From Chromera velia (taxonomy: Eukaryota > Sar > Chromeraceae), in the NCBI GenBank assembly GCA_018398765.1, contig JAHBMJ010000625.1, positions 1 through 42,139 on the forward strand: a stretch of 42,139 nt of DNA, read 5' to 3'. Below are positions 20,312 through 29,381 of this stretch, piece by piece. The translations under genes and the position numbers were made by a program. The notes below the pieces were generated by a model. That model was not told the origin of the DNA and did not search any database. It was given only the letters and a program-made list of their open reading frames with translations. Position 1 is the first letter of the stretch; each line of letters opens with the position of its first letter.

Positions 20312-22771
20312 ATGGCACAGCCTGGAAGCGTCATTGCTCCGGACACTTGGCAGTCTGCATACCTTCATTTGAACAAGAAGGTTGAGGATCAAGAAAAGAT
20401 TATTGCGGAGATGCAAAGGTCTCTCCGTGGCGTTGTGAGCCTTTTTGGAGACTTGGGGGGGGCGGAAAGCCTGGTGCGATCCGTCTTTCCTGCCGGCATT
20501 ATGTCTGGCTCAGAGGAAAGCAGTGCGCAGGAGTTTTTGGCGAGCGTTGACACATTGAGGAGGGAGAGGTCGGAGAGGGCGCATCACGTGCTCTTTTCTG
20601 TTTATTTGCCTCATCTGCGGCTCGTCAGGTCCCGTTTTGATGAGAAGAAAAAGAGAGTGGCGGCACTGATCGGGAGTTGGTCCTCCGCCTGTGTCCAGAA
20701 GAAAACCAGGGCTGAATGGTTGGACACGCTTTCTGATGCAGAGCGAGGGTTGTGGAAGTTTGTTTGTGATGAAGCGGTGCCACCGCACCTCAAGGCCCAT
20801 CTCTCCTGCTGGAGAGATTTTCAGTCAGCCTTGAAGGTCGTCTGGGACCTTCCCTCCGTGTGGAAACTTCTTCTCTTGAAAGCAAAGAACCCCGCCTCCC
20901 TTGCCACTCAGTTGATGATGCCTGTGCTCTTGTGGAGACGGGGTTATTACAAAGTACAGAAGAGTGTGCAAGTCGATGGGGGGGATCACCCTTTTGACCG
21001 CGCCCTCCCCAACGTAAAACTTCTTGCACCCGTCGACCGCCACTTTCTCTCTCTCCGCCGTGACGTGCTGCTTGCACTCTGGGAAGCCGCCACGGCCAAT
21101 GACCGCATCCCAGGCCGGAGAACGCTGTGTCAATGGCTTGTGACGGCTTCCCATGTGGGAGACTCGGAGACGGTTGGCATGATCGGGTCGCATTTGACTG
21201 AGCAGCAGAACCTCTCATCTGCTCAGTGGGTTGCCAGACGCATTGACAGTTTCAACCTGCGAAGTTCGGGTAGGGTGATGGGGTCGGGGGACTTGACAAG
21301 AATGGGGTGGCGTTTCGAGGTTCCCTCGTCATATTTGCCTTTTTTTGAAAACATTCGGGCGCTTCCGTTAGAGAAGAGACGTGCGTTGATTTATTCCCAG
21401 GCAGAGAAAATATCAGGGACGTCAGAGGGAATGAAACGATTTTTCTTGAACACTTACAATGGAATGGCAGGGATGGGCGGAGGTTCTCAGACAGAAGCAG
21501 AAAACCGATTTTGTAAGTTTGGAAACCCGTTCGATGCTCTGCGTTGTCTGTATCCAACCCAACACCTGGAAAGTTTCAGACCCGATGATCGCGACGTTTT
21601 GTTTTGGTACGTCGATTCGTTGGAAGCCGAGGTATTAGAATTTGAAATCACAAAAAGACAGATGAATCCAGATCAGATAGTGCGTGTGCCGAATGATAAG
21701 TTCAATTGGGGGGAGGGAGAGTGGGTGGAGATGCGGGCAGTAGACAATTCTCTCCTTCGAGCCTGTTCAGTGGGATTTCCCCGTCTGGTTGTTGGACTGC
21801 TCCGTCACGGTGGGAATCCGAAAGTGATGAAAGCCGAATCTGACGATCATGACCACCCATTTTGGGTCCCTCTGACCTGTGATCCTGTATGTCGTGTTGC
21901 CATTGAAGCGATGAATGATGGGAGGGGGCTGGGAAAAGGGGGTGAGTTTTGTCGTTTTTGGGTTTGTGTGAGAGAGCTTTTGAAGGCAGGGGGCGACCCG
22001 TGTGTGTTTTTGAACCTCCTTGAGAACAGCTTTATTGATCGATGGATTGACCACCGCGATCCCCGCAACACTGACGAGGAAGAAAAGAGAGACCCAACCC
22101 CCTTCTGTTATCCCTCCCGTCTCCTTCGTCTACAGCCTCGAGTGATGAGGCTGAGAGTACTCCTGCGTCTCTGTGCAGAGTTTTCTCTGAAAAGGAGGAG
22201 ACGGCAGGATGGAGACGGCAGTCAGAGAGAGGCTGAGTCAGATGAAGATAGAGAGATCCTCGGCCGTCTCCGCTCGTTTGCGTCTGCACTGTGCCAGAGA
22301 GACGAGGAATACAACACGGGAAGGAGACGACACAGCAGTGCTGATGGAGACGGGGAAGAAGGGAGCCGCCCGGAACATGGTATGATAAGCCTGTTCTTTG
22401 AGCCGCGGGAACCGATTCAACCGCCCAACCCTTCTGATTCCCTTTCAGCTCTCCCATCAGAAAGTCTGACGGCTCCTCAGCCCGTCACGGATGCGACAGC
22501 CCCCCCTTCTGCCCCCCCATTCATCTGTACAGAGAGTGTTGACGAGAGGATGAGGATTTTTGCCGACGAGATGATCTTCCTAGACAGATCTCTTGATGAG
22601 GCCTGGCAGATGGTCCGGAGGTGGGGGCTCCGACCTGCTGATGCGCCCCCCTGCTTCCGCCTTCCAAAGACGCCAGACTCTCTGTGTGAGTCTCTGTGGC
22701 TACAGTTGGAGGAAAGTGGTGAGGCTAGTGGTGAGGAAACAGGATCTCCAGACAATGAACTATGGACATGA
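20312..22771 (+). CDS. intronless 819-aa protein with ankyrin-like repeats
   Basis: A single 820-codon ORF from MAQPGSVIAPDTWQSAYLHL to TGA at 22769-22771. A short coiled coil is likely at residues 20-40 (LNKKVEDQEKIIAEMQ). The middle (about 80-450) is helical with no known domain. Degenerate ankyrin-type helices appear at about 478-505 (NSLLRACSVGFPRLVVGLLR, then HGGNP) and about 523-565 (VCVRELLKAGGDP). A basic KRRRRQDGD patch near 627 could be a nuclear signal. A Pro/Ser-rich linker and an acidic C-terminus follow. Lack of introns beside a 21-exon gene hints at a retrocopy or a young expanding family. Function is unknown; protein binding is likely if the ankyrin reading is right. Confidence 0.8.
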   Translation: MAQPGSVIAPDTWQSAYLHLNKKVEDQEKIIAEMQRSLRGVVSLFGDLGGAESLVRSVFPAGIMSGSEESSAQEFLASVDTLRRERSERAHHVLFSVYLPHLRLVRSRFDEKKKRVAALIGSWSSACVQKKTRAEWLDTLSDAERGLWKFVCDEAVPPHLKAHLSCWRDFQSALKVVWDLPSVWKLLLLKAKNPASLATQLMMPVLLWRRGYYKVQKSVQVDGGDHPFDRALPNVKLLAPVDRHFLSLRRDVLLALWEAATANDRIPGRRTLCQWLVTASHVGDSETVGMIGSHLTEQQNLSSAQWVARRIDSFNLRSSGRVMGSGDLTRMGWRFEVPSSYLPFFENIRALPLEKRRALIYSQAEKISGTSEGMKRFFLNTYNGMAGMGGGSQTEAENRFCKFGNPFDALRCLYPTQHLESFRPDDRDVLFWYVDSLEAEVLEFEITKRQMNPDQIVRVPNDKFNWGEGEWVEMRAVDNSLLRACSVGFPRLVVGLLRHGGNPKVMKAESDDHDHPFWVPLTCDPVCRVAIEAMNDGRGLGKGGEFCRFWVCVRELLKAGGDPCVFLNLLENSFIDRWIDHRDPRNTDEEEKRDPTPFCYPSRLLRLQPRVMRLRVLLRLCAEFSLKRRRRQDGDGSQREAESDEDREILGRLRSFASALCQRDEEYNTGRRRHSSADGDGEEGSRPEHGMISLFFEPREPIQPPNPSDSLSALPSESLTAPQPVTDATAPPSAPPFICTESVDERMRIFADEMIFLDRSLDEAWQMVRRWGLRPADAPPCFRLPKTPDSLCESLWLQLEESGEASGEETGSPDNELWT

Positions 22772-22792
22772 TTTTATAAGCGCTGTATCCCG

Positions 22793-22875
22793 TGGTTGGC
22801 TATAGAGCCTAAGTGGTGGCTCACCGGCGTTGACCGCCTCAATAATCACTCTTAATCAGGCTCAATTCATTCGTT
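22793..22875. repeat. dispersed repeat, copy 2
   Basis: Counterpart of 18137-18228, starting 22 bp after the stop of the 819-aa gene. Its internal hairpin ggctatagagcc is intact, while the other copy has a deletion there. Confidence 0.45.
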
Positions 22876-23310
22876 CATTCATCCTACTCAGGCTACATAC
22901 CATATATACATCTGATCTTTATTGCTAGCTTTATTGATAACTCATCGAAAACAGTTTTATAATTTTGTGCTGCCTTAAAGCACTGCCACTGTCAAACTAT
23001 AAGTAAACTAACTATTAAAAAATTTAAAACGCTAGTTGAAACCTAGTTAAATTAAACTGGGGAACTATTTTCTAGACTATTTTGAATTATATTATTATAG
23101 CCAGTAGAGATTTTACTATAGTAGAACTTTAAAACTGCTCTTGGCCTAGCTCTTAGCCTCTTACTACCATCGAACTCTAGATCAAACCTAGGATCAAACT
23201 AATAAATCAATGAATTAATGCATTCAGCATTTTTTTACAAATTTATATACTTCAAGTTATAATAGCACTACAGTTACGGTACTGTTACTACAGCTATAGC
23301 ATTGGTGCAT
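22876..23310. other. AT-rich intergenic DNA
   Basis: No gene, RNA or clear repeat seen. Composition matches the other AT-rich blocks. Confidence 0.5.
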
Positions 23311-23411
23311 GATGGGATTCAAAAGTTTCTCAAAAAGTTCTCTTTAACATTTAAATATGATGATCATGATAATTTAGATTAATAGCCGTTATATCTGTGA
23401 TAAATTATAAT
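23311..23411. repeat. dispersed repeat interrupted by a transposon
   Basis: From gatgggattc at 23311 to gataaatt at 23406, this matches 26840-26935 over 96 bp with four substitutions and no indels. The match stops where the element at 23412 begins and resumes after the element's right end (aatataattt). Confidence 0.85.
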
Positions 23412-23726
23412 CTAGGCGTAGGATATTAAAAACAATAATCAAAAATAATAATCAAAACAAAAAAAAAATGACGATATGATTCAAATGCAAAAAATGTACA
23501 ATTTGACCTATAGGTTACTACTAGGACCTTCCGATCACCTAAAAACGTCTTCAAAAATTCAAATTTATTGTTTTAGGATTTTTGAAAGCAATTTTATCGA
23601 TTTTTATGGAGATAAATTTTGAAGTTAGTTTGTACACGATAGGCTGACTTACACAATTTTTGTATTTCCCTCTTCAAGAATTTCAACAACTCTAATTAGC
23701 ACCTCTGCCCATCCACCAACCCACCC

Positions 23727-24251
23727 TTAATTCCCCGCTGGCATCTTCATTTTTACCTTTCGCATTTTTTGGAACTCTGAAACCTTCGCGACCCTGAAAA
23801 TATTTCTAAAGCGCGTCCTATCATTGTCTTCGATCATAAGACCAAAGGTCGCAGTCTCTGCGTTTCGCTCAAACATGGGTGCGCGTAAGCACTGTGCTGT
23901 CCAGTCTTTGTGCTTGGGATCACGGGCAACAGGACCAGTGAACCGCCTTCCTGAAGCACTGAACACTGCCTGTACCTGCGCCAATTCATAACACTCTACC
24001 TCTTCCTTGCTTCCTTTCAACTTGCGCATCGTGTACAGCCATACCCACCCCTTCTCCTTGATGATATTGCCAGCATCATCTGCTGCACGCTTGCCCTTTG
24101 CCTGTTCGCGGTCCAAACGAAGCCCTTTAGCCTCAAGAGCATCAACAATGGGATTTTCTTTCTCAAGCACTGTCATTTCTTCTTTCAACACAGCAGCGAT
24201 CGGTCGAAGCTTGCTGCTGCTGTCTTCAATCAAGATTCGGAAAAACTTGTC
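23727..24251 (-). CDS. unknown ORF in transposon, divergent to the OTU gene
   Basis: The frame is open from just after a stop at 24252-24254 down to the stop at 23727. It reads DKFFRILIEDSSSKLRPIAA, then a Lys/Glu-rich part and a compact C-terminus (SGRRFTGPVARDP, FERNAETATFGLMIEDND). The first ATG is internal, at about residue 27, and plausible coding sequence precedes it, so this is probably a 3' exon or a gene that lost its start. No domain is recognised. It lies inside the element and points away from the OTU gene, with about 120 bp between them. Confidence 0.5.
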   Translation of the reverse strand, partial: DKFFRILIEDSSSKLRPIAAVLKEEMTVLEKENPIVDALEAKGLRLDREQAKGKRAADDAGNIIKEKGWVWLYTMRKLKGSKEEVECYELAQVQAVFSASGRRFTGPVARDPKHKDWTAQCLRAPMFERNAETATFGLMIEDNDRTRFRNIFRVAKVSEFQKMRKVKMKMPAGN

Positions 24252-24367
24252 TCAAAAAATGCGGCGGCCGACAGAATACGACGTTGGTCAAATCTCCCCC
24301 TCGAGCTCACGGAGGGCAGAGCAATACGTACGAGGGCCAGCCCGACTTTTTATGTCCTGCTGCGTAG

Positions 24368-25663
24368 CACAGCAAAGAAGAGTCCAAGGATGACAAGATT
24401 GAGCAACTAGTTTTGATGGTGATTCATCACATCGATCGACTTAAAAAGAAGGAGAAAGAGGGGAAAGCGAATGCAAAAAAAGTTGCTCTTCTGGCGTTTT
24501 TAAAAAAGATTCGGGCTTCGGGACCTCCCAAGAGTCTAGGGAGAAACTTTTTTCTCAATGAGGAGAGGAAAGGCACTTTCACAAAGATCGATGGAAAAGA
24601 GAAATTCAGTTTCGTCTGTGTTTGTCATGCTGACATGAAGGGAAAACAGGTGACCCCAAACCACTTCACAAAGGAAAAGGACAAATCATGGAGCATGCAT
24701 GCATGGTTTGACCATTGCAAAAGAGAGCATCCTGAGATTAAAACCACAGACGGAAGTCAAAAGAGCGGGCGGGGTCGGCCTCAATCTGCTGCGACGCAGG
24801 CAGCCAAAAAGAGGAAAATGGAAGAAGAAGAGAAGAAAAAGAAAGAGGAAGCAGCAAAAGCGAATGCAAAGAGAGAGAGTGAGAAACAGAAAGACACCGA
24901 TTCAGAAGTGAAGGGGGAGCAGAAGAAATAGACAACGATATTCACCTTTTTTGGCCCTGGACTCTCTGAAAAGAAGACGGATGGTTTCGCCCCACAGGGG
25001 GCACTTCGACTCGGAAGAGAAGGGGCCGCAGGAGAAGACAAGACTCAGTTAGTTGACGGAGTTGAGTTGTCCCTCCCCAAGTGGATCGACTATGCGCTTC
25101 AGCTGCAGAATGGGGAAGAGAGCGATTGCGCTCTTTCCTCTCTCCCTCTGACAACCCCTGTCATGAAAGCGCCGGGGGATGGAAGATGTTTGTATCATTG
25201 CTTCTCCCGCAAATTCGGAGGGACATGCGAGTCTCACCTTTCCAGGATCACCAATTTTATTCGAACAGTAGGGAGTGGTGAGACCCTTGTGTTTGGCACA
25301 CCGATCGGGGAGGAGGAAGGTTGGATTACGCTCTGTTGTGCCGACGAAGTCAAGAGACTCGGCCTTCTGTCCGACGAGGGCCTGTCCGGCAGACGGAGTC
25401 TTGACATAGACAAATATGCCCGTGCTCTGGAAGGTCGCCTCATTGAAGGGCGTGTATGGGGTAGGTATGTGGAAATGATTTGCTTCTCATTCATAAAGGA
25501 CGTGCGGATTCACGTCTTTAGAAAAGAAACTGATGTGTACAGAAGACTGTGTGTCCTAGGTAAAAAGGAGATGAAGAAAGAAATTTTTTTGCTTTGGCAG
25601 CAGAAAGTGGAAGGGGATCACTATGATGTGCTAGAGCCTCATTCTGTTCTCCAAGCCTATTAA
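24368..25663 (+). pseudogene. BED-like zinc finger plus OTU protease, split by one TAG
   Basis: One frame runs from just after a stop at 24365 to the stop at 25661, broken only by TAG at 24929-24931. The first part is Lys-rich with a likely BED-type finger: CVC at 24617-24625 and WSMHAWFDHCKREHP near 24690-24733. A Lys/Glu-rich coiled segment follows. After the TAG the same frame reads TTIFTFFGPGLSEKK and leads to an OTU domain. Its GDGRCLYHC motif has Asp at 25178 and Cys at 25187, and HYDVLEP has His at 25619. OTU proteins cleave ubiquitin or related linkages, and all three key residues are present. The first ATG (24416) lies inside plausible coding sequence, so a 5' exon may end near the cacag at 24368-24372. 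The TAG may be a disabling mutation, a readthrough site, or a break between two proteins. Confidence 0.65.
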
Positions 25664-25716
25664 AAGCTGTGATTGAGGTCATTGTCTTTGCTCTCAATGT
25701 ATCTCAATGAAAACAA

Positions 25717-25726
25717 TTGTAAATAA
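25717..25726 (+). terminator. possible poly(A) signal of the OTU gene
   Basis: taaataaag, containing AATAAA, lies about 60 bp after the OTU stop codon and still inside the element. In AT-rich DNA this may be chance. Confidence 0.35.
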
Positions 25727-25951
25727 AGTGTTTCGTAGATTTTTATAAAAAAGATCAAAGCAGTTAGAACTTACATCTTGACTAGTGTTTTAAAATGACT
25801 TGACCTAGGTCTTGATCGTTTAATTCAAAACTAATTTCAAAAATAAAAAAAATCAAAATCAAATATTAAAAAAAAAAAAAGTGGAAAAAATGACGTTATG
25901 TTTTGTTATTTGATTTTGATGTCCTACGCCTAGATTATAATAATATAATTT

Positions 25952-26839
25952 GATTGATTGATTGATTGATGCCAAACCCTAGGTGGAGTTAGAACTCCCG
26001 GGCGGTGTATACATGCATGGGTCTGTTCAATTATGCCAGCTGCAAGTTAAGTAGACAACAGTTATTCGAACTTAATCTAATCAATCATTTACTACAATAT
26101 GATGAGAAATCATAAAGAGAAGAGAGGGTTGAGAACGCAAGAGCGATGTGATGAACTTGTGAACCCCCAGATTAGAAAAGGAGGCGGATGCAAAGGGTGA
26201 GTCACAACGAGTGAAGCAGTCTGATTGAATTAATGTTAACCACTACAAAAAGCCTTGTTCGGCAGTCCATCGGGGGCAGATAGAGAGACGATGAATAAAA
26301 TCATCTACACACCGGCAGCAGGCTTCATAGGTGCACAGCTTTCTATCAGAGCAACCAACAGACAGTCCACCTTGCCCGCCTATCGGGTTATATGTCAGCA
26401 TGCGTAAAAAAGAAAAGATCGAGCCCCCCGTAACTGACAGGGCAGAATGGGGAAGGGCAGAGACAGAAGGAACACCAGAAGACGACTTGCTGCACAGGAG
26501 AAAGATAAACATACGGCGGAAAGACGGGAAGTCACGCTGCAGAGGGGTGAGTCTAGTAAGGAGGAGAAAGTGAGAGGAAGATTGCCCATCATCCTCAGAA
26601 GCTTTCATGCATTCCTTTGCAACTGTCTGTCTCACCTTGCCCTTGAAGAAAAGTGAGCCGGTGCCTTGTGCCTTATGATCATTCTGCTCGCGTTGGGAAG
26701 ACAGATCGGGCTTGACCCTCAGCGAGCGGACAGAAATCAAATCAGCCCAACGAAGCAGCCTGTCTATAGACCTTCTGAATTATTGGCAGCAGTTATTCTT
26801 CCAGGCACGCAACATGGCTGCAGGAATAGTGTGTGTTGT
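25952..26839. other. intergenic, one doubtful ORF
   Basis: Begins with four GATT units, then mixed sequence. A minus-strand frame at 26243-26740 is open and Cys-containing near its end (CTYEACCRCVDDF), but it has no domain, no good start context and no partner exon. It is not called as a gene. The stretch 26240-26830 is less AT-rich than its flanks and may be an insertion or gene remnant. Confidence 0.4.
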
Positions 26840-26950
26840 GATGGGATTCAAAAGTTTCTAAAAAAGTTCTCTTTAATATTTAAATGTGATGATCATGATG
26901 ATTTAGATTAATAGCCGTTATATCTGTGATAAATTGCAATAATATAATTT
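26840..26950. repeat. unoccupied paralogue of the transposon target
   Basis: Matches 23311-23406 (96 bp, four differences) and then continues as gcaataatataattt, the last 13 bases of which match the right flank of the element (25939-25951). No element is inserted here. Confidence 0.8.
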
Positions 26951-28127
26951 AAATTTTGAATTTTCAGTTGAAAAATCATCTGAAAAACCAATTCAAACCA
27001 ATCATTGCAATCATAATGAGCAACATGAAGATTAGCCTCCAGATTAGCCTTAAAACCACTGCTTAAACCACGTACTGCAGGCAATATTTAAATAAAATTC
27101 AAAATTAACAACTGCATGGCTTAACAGTCAGCAGACTACCTAGAATACTGTAATCGTTGATTGATCAAAAATCAGATCCGTTTTGCTAATCAGACTAATC
27201 AAGAGACGCGGCAGTGACGTTCAGACCTAGGTTCAGACTTTGAAGTGTCTTCACCAAAACAATGAACGCCGCATTGAACGGGCGCACTGGTACCAGCCCA
27301 GTACTTGTAGACGAATTCAAGCGTATTCAGCCATCGCACATGCATGCACACAGTCTCATTGTCTCACATTGCTCAATGAACAGACACAAACATAGGCGGG
27401 ATCTATCGATTGACCAGAATCAAACACACCGGTCGGCCTCTTCGAATTCGTTCAGACAAATGCCAAAAGATCCTTCAGACAAAACAGCAATTTTGCTTCC
27501 TTGTCCGTCTGAGCAATCTAACCTGACTGAGTGGTCAGTCACAAGTTTCGTGATTCGCCATATGAGAGGTGACAAGATGCAGCCGGCCTGCATGAACCAC
27601 GTGTCCCAGAAACGTTTTTGGCTCCGTGAAAGTCACAGGGCTCACCACCTGCCTCCACATACGCACCGCCTCTTTTCCACCTGCCTTTCTCTGCATGGGC
27701 CAGGGGGGGGGAGGTAAAACGGTCTCCTACCACCGGGGGGCGGGTAAAACGGTCTCCTACCACCTTTCTCATCTCACCCTCTTCCTTCATCTTCGCACCC
27801 CTCGCCCTGTCTCCCACTGGCGGTAGGCAAAGACCTTCATCATGCCCAACTGAACAGCTGCAGAGGGCAAGGGGGGGACCACCAAAAAGGGGCCCGGCTT
27901 CGGCGTGAAAAAAGAGGTGAGGTAATGTTACGTTTACACTTCCTCTGTCAGCCTTTGCTGACCGTGGGGCTGCTGTCTACATCTGCAAATCGTCTCTGCT
28001 CTTTGACGCCTCGTCCGGTCCTCCCTCCTTCCTTTTTCCCCTGCCGCTGAGATGAGAAGAACGAGGGTCATTTCGTCGTTTCCTCCCCTCCCTCCCTCTT
28101 GCTGATGTCCTCTATCTAGCCCTACAG
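26951..28127. other. region upstream of RecQ-like exons, no clear coding
   Basis: AT-rich to about 27240, then mixed. Possible plus-strand exons follow acceptors at about 27883 (gaacagctgcag) and 27952 (cctctgtcag), the first ending at a gtgaggtaa donor near 27915. Their frames cannot be tied to the exon at 28128. A frame opening at an ATG at 27262 has no recognisable content. No helicase ATPase motifs were found. Confidence 0.4.
27713..27764. repeat. two 22-bp direct repeats
   Basis: ggtaaaacggtctcctacca followed by cc occurs at 27713-27734 and 27743-27764, separated by G-rich spacer. Confidence 0.85.
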
Positions 28128-29381
28128 GTTCCTCAACTCACCTCTTGCTGCGGCCTTTCTTTTTAGTCGCGTGGGGTCTTTCGAAGAGAGACGAATCAAG
28201 GGCCGAAGAGGGACTGCAGGGGACGGCCCAAAGTCTTTCCGTGGTTTCTGCTGTCAGCGTGAGGCTCCAAAAAACCAGACAGACTGACTACCAGAAGAAA
28301 GAGAAGCCGACCTAGAGAACAAGAGGGAATTTTCAGTGGGTGGAGAGCAGGGAGTGTGCAGTACAGCGTAAAGAGGGCATATGCAGGTAGTCGGCTTCAC
28401 ACACTGTCCTGCTGGTCGGCCTGAGACAGGGTCCTTGCTGGATTTTTTCTCCCTTTCACACACACATTTAGAGAGAACCTCTGCGACGAATACTTTGGTC
28501 AGACAGACAGAGTCAGCCCTTTCAGAGCTCTCTCACAGACAACCTGCGACGTATGCAAGAACAGGTACTCACTGCCGAAACCCACACCACCACCTTTGAG
28601 GACACAAATGCTGTTGCTTGAATCACCACCAGGAAGGACAAGCATCCCTCCCTCCCTTCCACCCCCTCCCCTGATCGACCCATGCAGCTAATGGATCCCC
28701 GAGCAAGGGACCTACTCCGGAGTGAAACGAAGCTCATATTGCCATGCAGGCACATATGCACGAGGGCGGCTTGATGCGAAGAAAGAGGACCGTACAAAAA
28801 GGGACACAAAAACACTCAAACGAACCAACCGCTTTGTTCCCCCCCGGTCGGTATCTCTTCTCCTCTTTCCACCCACTCGTCCATTCTTTTTTTTCTTGAT
28901 GATCCGTACAGAACAGACAGATAGACAGATAGACATTTTCTTTCTTTGATTGAGAACGCTTGACGGATGTTTCAAGAACAATAAATAAGAGAATAAAAAC
29001 GGAAAAAACAAAATGGAACTAAGTCTCTTGCGACGCGATGGAAGAAGATCAGCCAGGAAGAGGAATCGAAAGTCTGCCTGCCTGCCTGCCTGCCTGAATG
29101 CATGATTGTATGCATTCAGGGGAGGGGTCCCTCCCTCCCTCCCTCCTCTGCTCATACTGCAGTTTCTCCTTTCTTGCCCCTTTTATCTTTTTTTCGTCAG
29201 CCGGAAGGACTGGGCTGACGCTGTGTGTGGAGGGGAGGGGGTCTTCCTTTTCGAAAGGGACTCAACACACAAGCTGGCATCAAGACCCGCAGACAGACAG
29301 ACAGAGCCCCTCCTTCACGGGACGGTCGACAAAAAACAGCTCATCGATCGAGAGACCAAGTCCGAAGTCGAATTAGTTTAA
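28128..29381 (+). CDS. RecQ-type zinc-binding C-terminus (5' part not found)
   Basis: Four exons join in phase: 28128-28258 (donor gtgagg), 28362-28386 (25 nt), 28472-28564 (donor gtactc) and 29201-29381, ending at TAA. The spliced protein contains ICRENLCDEYFGQTD and, 14 residues on, CDVC. This is close to the RecQ zinc-binding pattern of CR...LL.YFGE followed by a C..CD.C cluster, which packs beside the helicase core in that family. One of the usual four cysteines is not at its normal place. Upstream residues (FEERRIKGRRGTAGD) and the tail (DWADAVCGGEGVFLFERDS) are not diagnostic. The 5' end is unknown; the helicase core is missing, too divergent, or lost, so this may be a remnant. Confidence 0.5.

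Larger units (their letters stand above)
23404..25941. mobile_element. DNA transposon with 8-bp target duplication carrying an OTU gene
   Basis: The inverted ends are ctaggcgtagga at 23412-23423 and tcctacgcctag at 25922-25933. Weaker inverted similarity extends about 20-30 bp inward (A-rich, aacaataatcaaaa). Both ends are flanked by ATTATAAT (23404-23411 and 25934-25941), an 8-bp duplication. Joining the flanks with one ATTATAAT gives a sequence of the same length as the unoccupied paralogue around 26928-26950, differing at two bases. Eight-base duplications are typical of hAT (also P and Merlin) elements, and a BED-like zinc finger in the cargo also points to hAT. No hAT transposase core is seen, so this copy is probably non-autonomous. 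ATTATAAT is its own complement, so part of it could instead be read as a longer terminal repeat. Confidence 0.75.

Noticed and set aside
25975-26030. tRNA-like segment with gagttagaactcc
   Set aside because: It loosely recalls a T-arm, but the loop is too short and no acceptor or anticodon stems can be drawn.
27977-28213. Minus-strand exon pair ending in KKKGRSK-like residues
   Set aside because: The splice signals fit (28213-28142, 28046-27977), but no upstream exon could be joined in phase. The plus-strand reading gives four exons in phase with a recognisable zinc motif.
28522-29155. Two long minus-strand ORFs
   Set aside because: No domain, repeat-rich in part, and they overlap the better supported plus-strand exons.
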